From assembly GCA_017436605.1 (NCBI GenBank), contig JAFSCW010000086.1, forward strand, positions 1 to 45,699: a stretch of DNA of 45,699 nt. The letters are read 5' to 3'. Numbering within the stretch: position 1 is the stretch's first letter; each line of letters opens with the position of its first letter. Below, piece by piece: positions 8,599-15,639 of the stretch. This stretch comes from Clostridia bacterium. Its GTDB lineage: Bacteria; Bacillota; Clostridia; Christensenellales; Aristaeellaceae. The position numbers and the translations under genes are program-made. The notes under the pieces are model-generated. The model was not told the origin of the DNA. It ran no database searches and saw nothing but the letters and a program-made list of their open reading frames with translations.

Positions 8599-8636
8599 AC
8601 TGATAATCTCCCCATTCTGCAAAAAGGAAGGATACC

Positions 8637-10238
8637 ATGCTCACCTGTTATGAAAATACCCGCGTATTCACCGCCGACGCAAAAGCAGCCGACTGCTTTG
8701 TCGTCTGCGATGATCGCTTTGTCTTCGCAGGCCAGGCAGCCGATGCGCACGCCGCCTATCCGGACGCCGACCGGGTTGATTTAAAGGGCCTCTTTGTCTG
8801 TCCCGGCTTTAATGATTCGCATATGCATCTGCTCGAACTGGGCTGCGTCCTCACGCAGGCCCAGCTGCAGCATCATACCGGTTCCCTCGAGCAGGTCATG
8901 CTCGCCGTGGATCAATTCGCCGCCGAACACCCGCAGGAAGACTGGATACTCGGCCGTGGCTGGAATCACGATTTTTTCACAGACGAAAACCGCTTTCCAA
9001 CACGGGAAGATCTGGATGCTGTCTGCCCGGACAGGCCCTGTCTGATCACACGCGCATGCGGCCATGTCGCCATAGCGAACAGCTGTGCGCTGCGCCTGTG
9101 CGGTATCGACCATGCAGCGCCCTGCGTATCCGGCGGAACCGTCAGATGCGGCGCGGATGGCCGGCCCAACGGCATTCTCGAAGAGAATGCAATCGCCCTC
9201 GTCTCCGCCCGTATTCCCGCGCCTGACCGCGAAGGAATCAAACGCAGGCTGCTTCTGGCGATGGAGACCGTCGCCTCCTTCGGCATTACCTCCGTACAAA
9301 GCGACGACTTCGGCGCGCTGGAGGTTCCGTTTGAAGAGGTCATTCTCGCCTATCAGGAACTGAAAAGCGAAGGACGGATGACCGTCCGCGTCTATGAACA
9401 ATGCCTCCTCCCGACCCAGGAGCTGCTTGAGCGCTTTCTGCGCGCCGGTTATCATACTGGATGGGGCGACGATTTCTTCCGTTTAGGTCCGCTGAAGCTG
9501 CTGACCGACGGTTCCCTTGGCGCGCGAACCGCATACCTTCGGGCGCCTTACAGCGACGCGCCCGATTCCTGCGGAACGGCAATCTATACCCAGGAAGCGC
9601 TCGATTCCATCGTCTTGACTGCACATCAGGCCGGCATGCAGATTGCCGCGCACGCCATCGGCGACGGTGCTGCCGAAGCCGTACTTCAGGCCATCGAGCG
9701 GGCGCAGGCTGCGTATCCCCGGAACGACGCCCGTCACGGCATCGTTCACGCGCAGATTCTCACCAGCGCTCAGGCGGAACGGATGAGCAGGTTGGGCATG
9801 CACGCCTATATCCAGCCGATCTTTCTGGATTACGATACGCAGATCGTCTTCCCGCGGATCGGCGATCGCGCGCTGGATGCGTATCCTGCGGCCTCCTTTT
9901 CCAGGCTCGGCGTCACGTTCTCGGGCGGTTCCGACTGCCCGGTCGAACCCTGCGACGTGATGAAGGGGCTTCAGTGCGCCGTCACGCGCAAATCCGTCAC
10001 CCGGCCCGCAGAACATCCTTATCTGCCCCATGAGGCGCTTCCGCTTTCAAAGGCGATCAGCTGCTTTACGCGGGATGGCGCTTATGCAAGCTTTGAAGAA
10101 AATGTGAAAGGCCGGATTGCCGCGGGCTATTACGCTGACTTCACCCTGCTTGGCATCGATCCTTTTGAAACTGATCCTTCCTGGATTCACAAAATCCCCA
10201 TCCGTGCGGTTTACACCGGCGGCAAAAAGGTATTCTGA
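8637..10238 (+). CDS. Amidohydrolase of the YtcJ type
   Basis: Metal-dependent amidohydrolases of this type cleave amide or related bonds; the substrate cannot be read from sequence. The 533-residue protein has the metal-binding HMH motif in FNDSHMHLLELG (about residues 60-64), a lysine candidate in LKLLTDGSLG (about 285), histidines in AAHAIGDGA and HAQIL, and the final metal aspartate in SGGSDCPVEP. The fold begins and ends with the small beta-sandwich typical of the family. No signal peptide is present, so it is cytoplasmic. The start follows AAGGAAGG. It has its own promoter and terminator, so it is a single-gene unit. Confidence 0.87.
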   Translation: MLTCYENTRVFTADAKAADCFVVCDDRFVFAGQAADAHAAYPDADRVDLKGLFVCPGFNDSHMHLLELGCVLTQAQLQHHTGSLEQVMLAVDQFAAEHPQEDWILGRGWNHDFFTDENRFPTREDLDAVCPDRPCLITRACGHVAIANSCALRLCGIDHAAPCVSGGTVRCGADGRPNGILEENAIALVSARIPAPDREGIKRRLLLAMETVASFGITSVQSDDFGALEVPFEEVILAYQELKSEGRMTVRVYEQCLLPTQELLERFLRAGYHTGWGDDFFRLGPLKLLTDGSLGARTAYLRAPYSDAPDSCGTAIYTQEALDSIVLTAHQAGMQIAAHAIGDGAAEAVLQAIERAQAAYPRNDARHGIVHAQILTSAQAERMSRLGMHAYIQPIFLDYDTQIVFPRIGDRALDAYPAASFSRLGVTFSGGSDCPVEPCDVMKGLQCAVTRKSVTRPAEHPYLPHEALPLSKAISCFTRDGAYASFEENVKGRIAAGYYADFTLLGIDPFETDPSWIHKIPIRAVYTGGKKVF

Positions 10239-10243
10239 TTCTC

Positions 10244-10290
10244 AAAGAGACCGGATGATCATCCAGACCTCCGGTCTCTTTCCCTTTCTC
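10244..10290 (+). terminator. Rho-independent terminator after the amidohydrolase gene
   Basis: AAAGAGACCGG (10244-10254) pairs perfectly with CCGGTCTCTTT (10271-10281) and is followed by a pyrimidine-rich CCCTTTCTC run. It starts six bases after the stop codon. Confidence 0.85.
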
Positions 10291-10334
10291 CCGCGTTTTG
10301 CGCAATCCCTGCCCGCTAAAATACCGGTTTCCGC

Positions 10335-10363
10335 TTTACTTTCGCGCCGCAAGACGATATAAT
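10335..10363 (+). promoter_or_regulatory. Promoter of the mobB-THEP1 unit
   Basis: TTTACT (10335-10340) and a perfect TATAAT (10358-10363) are 17 bases apart. Transcription would start near 10370, just before a compound inverted repeat. The dodecamer CAAGACGATATA occurs at the -10 box and again about 58 bases downstream, just before mobB. Confidence 0.65.
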
Positions 10364-10372
10364 AACTGCATG

Positions 10373-10408
10373 TGTTTGTGATTTACTTGACAAATCACGG
10401 CACAAACA
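10373..10408. repeat. Two overlapping inverted repeats in the mobB leader
   Basis: TGTTTGTG (10373-10380) pairs with CACAAACA (10401-10408), and GTGATTT (10378-10384) pairs with AAATCAC (10392-10398). The left arms share three bases, so the full stems are mutually exclusive in RNA. They begin at about +3 of the predicted transcript. This could be an operator or a simple RNA switch; no regulator is evident nearby. Confidence 0.5.
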
Positions 10409-10431
10409 AGACGATATAGAGGCTGAATGTT

Positions 10432-11130
10432 ATGAAAATCATCACCGTTGTCGGTATTCGCAAATCCGGAAAGACCAGCACTGTCGTTGCGCTGATTGAG
10501 GCCATCCGCCGCCGCGGCAAGAAGGTTGGCACCTGCAAAACCGTATTCTGTCCGACCTTCTCCATGGACAAAGCGACCAGCAACACCGCCAAGCACAGGC
10601 GCGCAGGAAGCGAGCTGGTCTGCGCACGCGCGCGCTTTGAAACTGCCTTCCTCTATCCCGAAGCGCTTCCGCTTTCCAAAGTGCTGGAAAACTACAAGGA
10701 TTGTGATTATGTGCTGCTGGAAGGCGATTACTTTGCCTCCGTGCCGCGCATTGTCTGCGCGCATCTGGAAGAAGATGCGCTCATGCGCATGAACAGCCGC
10801 ACGCTCGCCTTCTGCGGACGTATCAGCCAGAAGCCCGAAATTGAGCTGCCGCTGCCCCGCTTCAATGCGCTCGAAAACGCCGACGCCCTGCTGGATTACA
10901 TTGATTCCAAAGTTCCGGATATCATGCCCTGCTCCCTGCTGGACGAGCCGCTTCCGCCGGTTCCCGGCGTCACAGACGACGGTTTCTGCCAGTGCGGCTG
11001 CCATCATCACGAGAAGAAGCAGGAAAAGGAAGCGCTCCAGATCCTCTTTGAAGGCAGCGAAATCACGCTGACGGCCGCGCAGCGCGAAACGCTTCTTGGC
11101 TGGATCAAGGAGGCCAGGGATGCCGAGTGA
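10432..11130 (+). CDS. mobB: MobB-like P-loop protein for molybdopterin guanine dinucleotide synthesis
   Basis: MobB is a GTP-binding accessory to MobA, which attaches GMP to molybdopterin to make the bis-MGD cofactor of DMSO-reductase-family enzymes. The protein begins MKIITVVGIRKSGKTSTVV, with the P-loop GIRKSGKT at residues 8-15, and has YVLLEGDYF as the expected acidic strand near residue 100. Unlike short MobB proteins (about 170 residues) it has 232, with a C-terminal extension carrying CQCGCHHH at 186-193, a likely metal site. The THEP1-type gene overlaps its end by 11 bases. The mobA and molybdoenzyme genes lie about 2-8 kb away on the other strand, which supports the assignment. Confidence 0.8.
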   Translation: MKIITVVGIRKSGKTSTVVALIEAIRRRGKKVGTCKTVFCPTFSMDKATSNTAKHRRAGSELVCARARFETAFLYPEALPLSKVLENYKDCDYVLLEGDYFASVPRIVCAHLEEDALMRMNSRTLAFCGRISQKPEIELPLPRFNALENADALLDYIDSKVPDIMPCSLLDEPLPPVPGVTDDGFCQCGCHHHEKKQEKEALQILFEGSEITLTAAQRETLLGWIKEARDAE

Positions 11131-11656
11131 TCTCCCCGTCATCCGCCGCCATCTGTTCCTGACAGGAGACAAACAGGTCGGCAAATCCACGCTGCTCCGC
11201 CGGCTGATCGAAGCCAACGCGCTCGATTGTGCCGGTTTTGAAACCCGTGCTTTCTTCCTCGACGGCAGCCGAAAGGGATTTCTCCTTCACGGGCGCGTCG
11301 ATATGCCGCCTTACGAAAACGACTGCATCTGCTGCGCGCGCGTCGGCGAAAAAAAGAGCGTTCCGGTTCTGCCTGTTTTCGATGAAAACGGCGTGCAGAT
11401 CCTCAGACACAGCCTTTCTTCTCCGTCTCCGTTCATCCTGATGGACGAACTGGGCAGGCTTGAGCGGCAGGCCGATTCCTTTATCCGTCAGGTATATGCC
11501 TGCCTGGATTCTCAAAAGCGCGTGCTGGGCGTCCTTCAGAAATGCACGTCCGATCACGTGCAGGCCATTGCAGAGCGAGACGACGTTACCCTCCTGACCG
11601 TTACGCCGGAGAACCGCGAGGCAATCTTCGATCTGCTTGTCGGCCAAATCCTTTGA
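11120..11656 (+). CDS. THEP1-type nucleoside-triphosphatase
   Basis: This 178-residue P-loop protein has Walker A GDKQVGKST near residue 16 and Walker B ILMDELGRLE near residue 112, matching the NTPase (THEP1) family, which hydrolyses nucleoside triphosphates with little base preference. Its in vivo role is not established for the family. It contains a CICC pair near residue 68. The ATG at 11120 lies inside the end of mobB, six bases after AAGGAGG, so the two are translationally coupled. The coupling suggests a role in molybdenum cofactor maturation or nucleotide supply, which is inference from position. A strong terminator follows at 11716. Confidence 0.78.
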   Translation: MPSDLPVIRRHLFLTGDKQVGKSTLLRRLIEANALDCAGFETRAFFLDGSRKGFLLHGRVDMPPYENDCICCARVGEKKSVPVLPVFDENGVQILRHSLSSPSPFILMDELGRLERQADSFIRQVYACLDSQKRVLGVLQKCTSDHVQAIAERDDVTLLTVTPENREAIFDLLVGQIL

Positions 11657-11715
11657 CTTCATAAACGTCAGTTCTGATATCCAGCAAAGCTTGCACACTT
11701 CATACATCATAACGC

Positions 11716-11754
11716 AAAGATCCGATTCGGCAATACAGCCGAATCGGACCTTTT
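11716..11754. terminator. Terminator after the mobB-THEP1 unit
   Basis: TCCGATTCGGC (11721-11731) pairs with GCCGAATCGGA (11738-11748) around a six-base loop, with AAAGA before and CCTTTT after. It works best on the plus strand. Confidence 0.85.
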
Positions 11755-11773
11755 ATGCTTTACGCACGCTACA

Positions 11774-11827
11774 GTCAATTATCTGATTTACATTCTCCAG
11801 GTCAATTATCTGATTTATATTCTCCAG
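11774..11827. repeat. 27-bp tandem repeat, two copies
   Basis: Two adjacent 27-base copies (11774-11800 and 11801-11827), each beginning GTCAATTATCTGATTTA and ending TTCTCCAG, differ at one base. On the minus strand they are in frame in a short open stretch and would encode LENINQIID then LENVNQIID, but there is no convincing start or ribosome site. The block is AT-rich compared with its surroundings and lies between the mobB-THEP1 terminator and the end of the VOC gene. The rest of 11657-11913 holds only that terminator and a small hairpin. Confidence 0.75.
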
Positions 11828-11892
11828 CCAGATAAATGCGCCAAAGAGTTTTCGCAATTACCCAAATTCGCTCACCCGTGAATTCTTCAGAA

Positions 11893-11909
11893 TTTCTGCA
11901 CTGCAGAAA
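11893..11909 (-). terminator. Short hairpin after the VOC gene
   Basis: TTTCTGCA (11893-11900) pairs with TGCAGAAA (11902-11909) four bases past the VOC stop codon on the minus strand. The loop is very small and the U-tract poor, so termination is only possible. Confidence 0.35.
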
Positions 11910-11913
11910 ATGG

Positions 11914-12375
11914 TCAGTAGTTTTCAAGAAGCTCGATAAAGCACTTCAGATCTTCGGTCGCGTCGATATACGCATACTCACCGCTGGCATCACCATATTT
12001 GCCGCGCTGCGTACATGTCATGCCGGCAAGCTCGCATGCTCTGATCCTGCCCTCCATATCCCGAATCTGGAATGCGATATGATGAACGCCTTCTCCATGC
12101 TGATCGAGATGATCCTGCCAGGTACTTTTGACGCCATTGGGCTGAATCAGCTCAATCTGCATATTCGGCCCCGCATCGAAAAAAGCCATCAGGCAATTGG
12201 CATAGGGCGCCGGCTCGCCGCGATAGCGCGTTCCGGTCACCTCGTAGCAGCCGCCGTCCACGCATGCCGGCGGTTCGACGCCCAGAAAAGCGGCGAATTT
12301 CCTCTTGGTCGCTTCAACATCTCTGACAATAATTCCAACCTGTGTCACGATATTCGTATCGAGCATCCCAGCCAT
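11914..12375 (-). CDS. VOC-family protein resembling methylmalonyl-CoA epimerase
   Basis: VOC (glyoxalase-fold) proteins use paired beta-alpha-beta-beta-beta modules to hold a divalent metal. The 153 residues contain two such modules: TQVGIIVRDVEATKRKFAAF at the start and VHHIAFQIRDMEG near residue 97. Metal ligand candidates are His98 and Glu148 (in ELLENY), but the usual first-module histidine appears replaced (TQVGIIV rather than HIGI). The length and layout resemble methylmalonyl-CoA epimerase, yet no mutase or carboxylase genes lie nearby, so the substrate is open. The ATG follows AGGGGATGAG. It is 77 bases after the SRAP gene and may share its transcript. Confidence 0.8.
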   Translation of the reverse strand: MAGMLDTNIVTQVGIIVRDVEATKRKFAAFLGVEPPACVDGGCYEVTGTRYRGEPAPYANCLMAFFDAGPNMQIELIQPNGVKSTWQDHLDQHGEGVHHIAFQIRDMEGRIRACELAGMTCTQRGKYGDASGEYAYIDATEDLKCFIELLENY

Positions 12376-12452
12376 ATTCTCATCCCCTTATTTCATGTGT
12401 GCATGATCATCCGTTGTTTCCCGGGCACATTCCTGCGCTCCCCTGCGAGTTC

Positions 12453-13055
12453 CTATTGCGGTTTCACTTCCCGAAACGCCATCTGCGGCGCTGTCCGGTT
12501 CAGGAATTCCGGCAGAGGCTCCTTGCAGCTCAGCCAGTCCGCCGCGCGTTCTCCCGGAATTATCACCGGCATACGCTCATGGATAAAGCGGATTTCAGGC
12601 GCCGCTTCGCGCGTCAGGATCGCAAATGCCGGAACAGTCACCTCGCCATACCGTTCCAGATGATAGATTCCGGCGAAATAGATCATCTCGCTTTCCTGCG
12701 GACGGAGGGCATATTTCGTCTTTCCGCCTTCCTTCCGTTCCCATTCAAAATAGCTGCTCGCCGGAACCAGACAGCGCCGCCGCCTGATTCCATCCCTGAA
12801 CATCGGCTTGTCAGCAGCCGTCTCCGCTCTTGCGTTGATGATGGGCCTGCCGCCCGGAAAGGCATATCCCCATCTCATCGCAAAGGGCTGGACGCCGCCT
12901 CTGCGGTCGTTCGCAAGCACGGGCACAACGTCCGTCGGAAAAATTTCTCCGCAGGTTTTCAGGCCTTCCGGCGTCTTCTTTCGCTGAAGCGCATCCAGAA
13001 TCTGCTGCAATTCCGGTACGCTTTCACCTTGACCAAGCCAATATCTTCCGCACAT
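12453..13055 (-). CDS. yedK: SRAP-domain abasic-site DNA-protein crosslinking protein (YedK/HMCES)
   Basis: SRAP proteins form a stable thiazolidine crosslink with abasic sites in single-stranded DNA and protect them from breakage. All the key residues are visible: the catalytic Cys2 in MCGRYWLG, the asparagine in INARAET near residue 75, the glutamate in SSYFEWER near 104, and the histidine in IHERMPVIIP near 160. The length of 200 residues is typical. The initiator methionine must be removed to expose Cys2. An extended -10 promoter (13117-13125) lies upstream. I see no LexA box, so SOS control is not evident. Confidence 0.93.
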   Translation of the reverse strand: MCGRYWLGQGESVPELQQILDALQRKKTPEGLKTCGEIFPTDVVPVLANDRRGGVQPFAMRWGYAFPGGRPIINARAETAADKPMFRDGIRRRRCLVPASSYFEWERKEGGKTKYALRPQESEMIYFAGIYHLERYGEVTVPAFAILTREAAPEIRFIHERMPVIIPGERAADWLSCKEPLPEFLNRTAPQMAFREVKPQ

Positions 13056-13116
13056 GCGCTTCCCCCCGCCTCGTCATTTTCAGGCCGCATGCTTTCCATG
13101 CCGATCATCTACATAT

Positions 13117-13125
13117 ATTATAGCA
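13117..13125 (-). promoter_or_regulatory. Extended -10 promoter of the SRAP gene
   Basis: On the minus strand TGCTATAAT combines a perfect -10 hexamer (13117-13122) with the TG extension. No good -35 box is present at the expected distance. Confidence 0.55.
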
Positions 13126-13224
13126 TTGATGCGTTCCGCGCGCTATACCCAACCGGCAATCCTTAAAGCGTCGCAAGTGCGCGATTCTGCATGCTTTCAA
13201 GCGTATTATCTGAGTATTCTCACC

Positions 13225-13267
13225 CAAAAAAAAGAAAATGATCCCTTCTCCTCGGGAGAAAGAGATC
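13225..13267 (-). terminator. Terminator after mobA
   Basis: On the minus strand a stem from GATC (13264-13267) to GATC (13240-13243), containing TTCTCC/GGAGAA, is followed by a long T-rich run (13225-13238). It ends the dmsAB-ferredoxin-mobA region. Confidence 0.88.
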
Positions 13268-13302
13268 GCTTGCGGACGCTTTGGGCGCATGCCAGACGGC
13301 CC

Positions 13303-13875
13303 TTATTTTATCTGATATGCTTTCAGATCGTCGGGCGTATTCAGGTTTTCAAACACACAGCAGTTCAGATGCTCCGGCAGCTTCAGCTTTTTCATGCGCA
13401 TATCCTCAAGCATCCACATAATCTTCAGTCTGTTCGTTTTCAGATGCGCCTCCAGCACGGGCAGACAGCTCCTCGCATATATGCCGCTGAGCGGCTGCGC
13501 CCTGCCTTCGTCATCCATCAAAACCACCGCATCCAGCTCCGGTTCATACTGCGCCGCAAGGTATTCCGCCAGATCGCGGCTGTAATACGGCGCATCGCAT
13601 GGCGCAACAACCAGCGCGTCGCAGTCCGTCATGGCAAGCGCCGCATGGATACCCGCCATGGGCCCGCAGCCAGGGTACACGTCCTCGCAGCGGACAAAGC
13701 CTTCCGGCGTCGGAATCGCCGGATCATTTGCAGAAAGAATACGCTCGGCAAAGCCTTCGCCCGCTCTTGCCACGGTATCCAGCAAACGCTCGCCGTCCAC
13801 CTGAATCAAAGCCTTATGGCTGCCCATTCGCTTTGATTTTCCGCCGCTGAGCAGCAGGAATCCAATTTTTGCCAT
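13303..13875 (-). CDS. mobA: Molybdenum cofactor guanylyltransferase
   Basis: MobA transfers GMP from GTP to Mo-molybdopterin to make molybdopterin guanine dinucleotide, the cofactor of the DMSO-reductase family. The nucleotide-binding start LLLSGGKSKRMGSHKAL (residues 7-23) fits the family GGxSxRMG-x-K motif. GPMAGIHAAL (about residue 71) and the magnesium-site segment VAPCDAP (about 90) follow, and NTPDDL closes the 190-residue protein. The ATG at 13875 follows GAGGAG, and the polyferredoxin stop is 12 bases upstream. Placement beside a molybdoenzyme operon supports dedicated supply of its cofactor. Confidence 0.93.
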   Translation of the reverse strand: MAKIGFLLLSGGKSKRMGSHKALIQVDGERLLDTVARAGEGFAERILSANDPAIPTPEGFVRCEDVYPGCGPMAGIHAALAMTDCDALVVAPCDAPYYSRDLAEYLAAQYEPELDAVVLMDDEGRAQPLSGIYARSCLPVLEAHLKTNRLKIMWMLEDMRMKKLKLPEHLNCCVFENLNTPDDLKAYQIK

Positions 13876-13887
13876 GCTGTTCTCTCC

Positions 13888-14928
13888 TCATTTTTTCTTC
13901 TTCTGTCTACATGCAATGCACAGCGTTTCCTGCCCGGACGGCGAAATCGCCCTGCCGCAGCCCGCGCAGGAACGGGACGCCACCCGCGACAGCACGAGAC
14001 GATTCATATGCGGCAGGTTCATCATGCCGATTTCCTCGATACAGCCGTCCCGGCAGACCGCTTCGCACACGCCGCAGCCCGTGCATTTGTACGGCGTGAT
14101 ATAAACCGGGCGCTTCCCATCTTCTTCGCCGCCGATCTCCATCGCGCCGTTCGGGCACAGCAGCGCACAGATGCCGCAGCCAAAGCAGGCATCCGATATC
14201 CACGGAAGCGCCATCCGGCAGGAGAAATCCCGATTCTTCCGGGCAAGCTCATGCACGCGCGACGCCAGCAGGCGCCTGTAGATCATTGCATCCACAGCTT
14301 CGCCGACAAGATCATTCACGACAAGCGCCGTCGCCTTTTGGCCTCCATGCGCCATCGCGCGAAGAAACTCCCGACGGCTGACGCCCTCCTCCTGTTCCGC
14401 GGGAAGGTCATCAAAGCACGCCTGTACATGGGCGGCGTATGCATCCTCCCCCAGAAAGCATTTAAGCTGATAAAGCTGCTCTTCAAGCGTATCAAGGCAC
14501 TCCTCGTGCGGACATTCCCTGCACGGCTTCAGATTCAGAATCAGCCTGCCGCCGAGCGCAAGATACGCAAGAAATTCCCACGGAAGCAGCGCAAGGCATG
14601 CTTCTTCATGCCCCGCGCCGTTTCCGGCGCGCCCGCAGGAAAGCACAACCCTGCCCGTTTTCTCTGCCATCATCAGATGCCGCTTGGCATTGGACGGAGA
14701 GGGCGCGATGCACCGCGAAGGGCACGCCGTAACGCACAGACCGCAGTTCTGACATTCGTTCCACTTCGGCGGCGTCTTCTGCGTCCGGTCATATACGCCC
14801 CTTGGACAGATCTCCATGCAGGCGCTGCAGGTCATGTGCTTCTGCTTGCGGTTGATGCAATGAGAAAGGGACAGAAACGGATGGTCATCCACCGCATTGG
14901 TTCTGATCACATCCATAAGGAATCCCAT
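13888..14928 (-). CDS. Multi-cluster 4Fe-4S polyferredoxin with an internal twin-arginine-like motif
   Basis: This 346-residue protein should shuttle electrons through several iron-sulfur clusters. Two ferredoxin motifs sit at residues 34-42 (CSACMEICP) and 59-70 (CQNCGLCVTACP). A Cys-rich middle part (C98, C111, C136, C139, C144) follows, then two more motifs near 260-295 (CFGCGICALLCP and CTGCGVCEAVC). The tail has two CxxC pairs (CAGC, CIAC) like a zinc ribbon. SRREFLRAM at 184-192 resembles a Tat motif but is internal, with no N-terminal signal. ATG 14928 fits the AGGAG spacing better than ATG 14934. It lies between dmsB and mobA, and is a candidate electron donor to the molybdoenzyme or an assembly factor. 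Confidence 0.8.
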   Translation of the reverse strand: MGFLMDVIRTNAVDDHPFLSLSHCINRKQKHMTCSACMEICPRGVYDRTQKTPPKWNECQNCGLCVTACPSRCIAPSPSNAKRHLMMAEKTGRVVLSCGRAGNGAGHEEACLALLPWEFLAYLALGGRLILNLKPCRECPHEECLDTLEEQLYQLKCFLGEDAYAAHVQACFDDLPAEQEEGVSRREFLRAMAHGGQKATALVVNDLVGEAVDAMIYRRLLASRVHELARKNRDFSCRMALPWISDACFGCGICALLCPNGAMEIGGEEDGKRPVYITPYKCTGCGVCEAVCRDGCIEEIGMMNLPHMNRLVLSRVASRSCAGCGRAISPSGQETLCIACRQKKKK

Positions 14929-14956
14929 CCGCATCTCTCCTTTCCTGTGTGAAAAG

Positions 14957-14984
14957 GCCCGCAGCACCCTCAAGCGCTGCGGGC
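14957..14984. terminator. Hairpin between dmsB and the polyferredoxin gene
   Basis: GCCCGCAGC (14957-14965) pairs with GCTGCGGGC (14976-14984). On the minus strand CTTTTC follows, giving moderate termination after dmsB; on the plus strand TTTTTT follows. It may reduce readthrough into the polyferredoxin and mobA genes. Confidence 0.75.
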
Positions 14985-14987
14985 TTT

Positions 14988-15016
14988 TTTATCATTGCGT
15001 TCTCTGATGGAATCAA
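14988..15016 (-). promoter_or_regulatory. Possible promoter for the polyferredoxin and mobA genes
   Basis: On the minus strand TTGATT (15011-15016) and GATAAA (14988-14993) are 17 bases apart. Transcription would start inside the following hairpin, so these transcripts would escape it. The -10 match is weak. Confidence 0.4.
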
Positions 15017-15037
15017 GCGGAGCCCCGTCCGCCGAGA

Positions 15038-15625
15038 TCAGGTGTTCTTCTCTTCAAAGTCCGCGCTGAATGCGCACTGACGCGGCTTGATGAGAATATT
15101 CGGCACGGTCGCGTTACCCGCAAAGCAGTGCAGCGCGGTGACGAGGTTCGGGCCGTACTTCGCATTGAGCTCATCCACCGGGCCGAACTTGAGCGCGCGC
15201 ATCATGCAACTGGACACGCAAGCCGGCTCGCCGCCGGCAGCCACGATATCCTTGCACATGTCGCACTTGACGACCTTCTTTTCCTCGGCCTTGTAGACCG
15301 GATGATGATACGGGCAGGCCTCCACGCAACGCAGGCACGCTTCGCCCGCGCAGACCGCATTGGGATCATGATAGACCACGCCGGTCTCGGGATCCTTCAC
15401 GGTACGGCCCGTCGGGCACGCCTTCACGCATGCCGGATAATTGCAGTGACCACAGGTCTCCGCCATGTGATAGATGCCCACATCCGGGAATTCGCCGGTC
15501 TCATAGGTACGCACCTTGCGCAGAAGCTCACCGATATCCAGGCGGTTCTTGTCCTTGCAGGCGATCTGACAGGTGTGGCAGCCAGCGCACACCGTCTGAT
15601 CAAAATAGAATCCATACTGTGCCAT
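15038..15625 (-). CDS. dmsB: DmsB-like four-cluster ferredoxin subunit
   Basis: DmsB-type subunits carry four [4Fe-4S] clusters that pass electrons to the molybdopterin subunit. The 195 residues contain the expected four Cys groups: CAGCHTCQIACK (about 14-25), CGHCNYPACVKACP (about 58-71), CAGEACLRCVEACP (about 92-105), and CDMCKDIVAAGGEPACVSSC (about 121-140). There is no signal peptide, so it would be exported by hitch-hiking on the Tat-signal subunit. The ATG follows TAAGGAGGC, 14 bases after dmsA. No DmsC or NrfD membrane anchor gene follows, so the route of electrons into the complex is not visible. Confidence 0.9.
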   Translation of the reverse strand: MAQYGFYFDQTVCAGCHTCQIACKDKNRLDIGELLRKVRTYETGEFPDVGIYHMAETCGHCNYPACVKACPTGRTVKDPETGVVYHDPNAVCAGEACLRCVEACPYHHPVYKAEEKKVVKCDMCKDIVAAGGEPACVSSCMMRALKFGPVDELNAKYGPNLVTALHCFAGNATVPNILIKPRQCAFSADFEEKNT

Positions 15626-15639
15626 TGCTTTCTGCCTCC

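Noticed and set aside
14350-14380. Tat export signal in the polyferredoxin
   Set aside because: The SRREFLRAM motif is at residues 184-192 of a protein with no N-terminal signal, so export by it is unlikely; the motif is reported only as an oddity.
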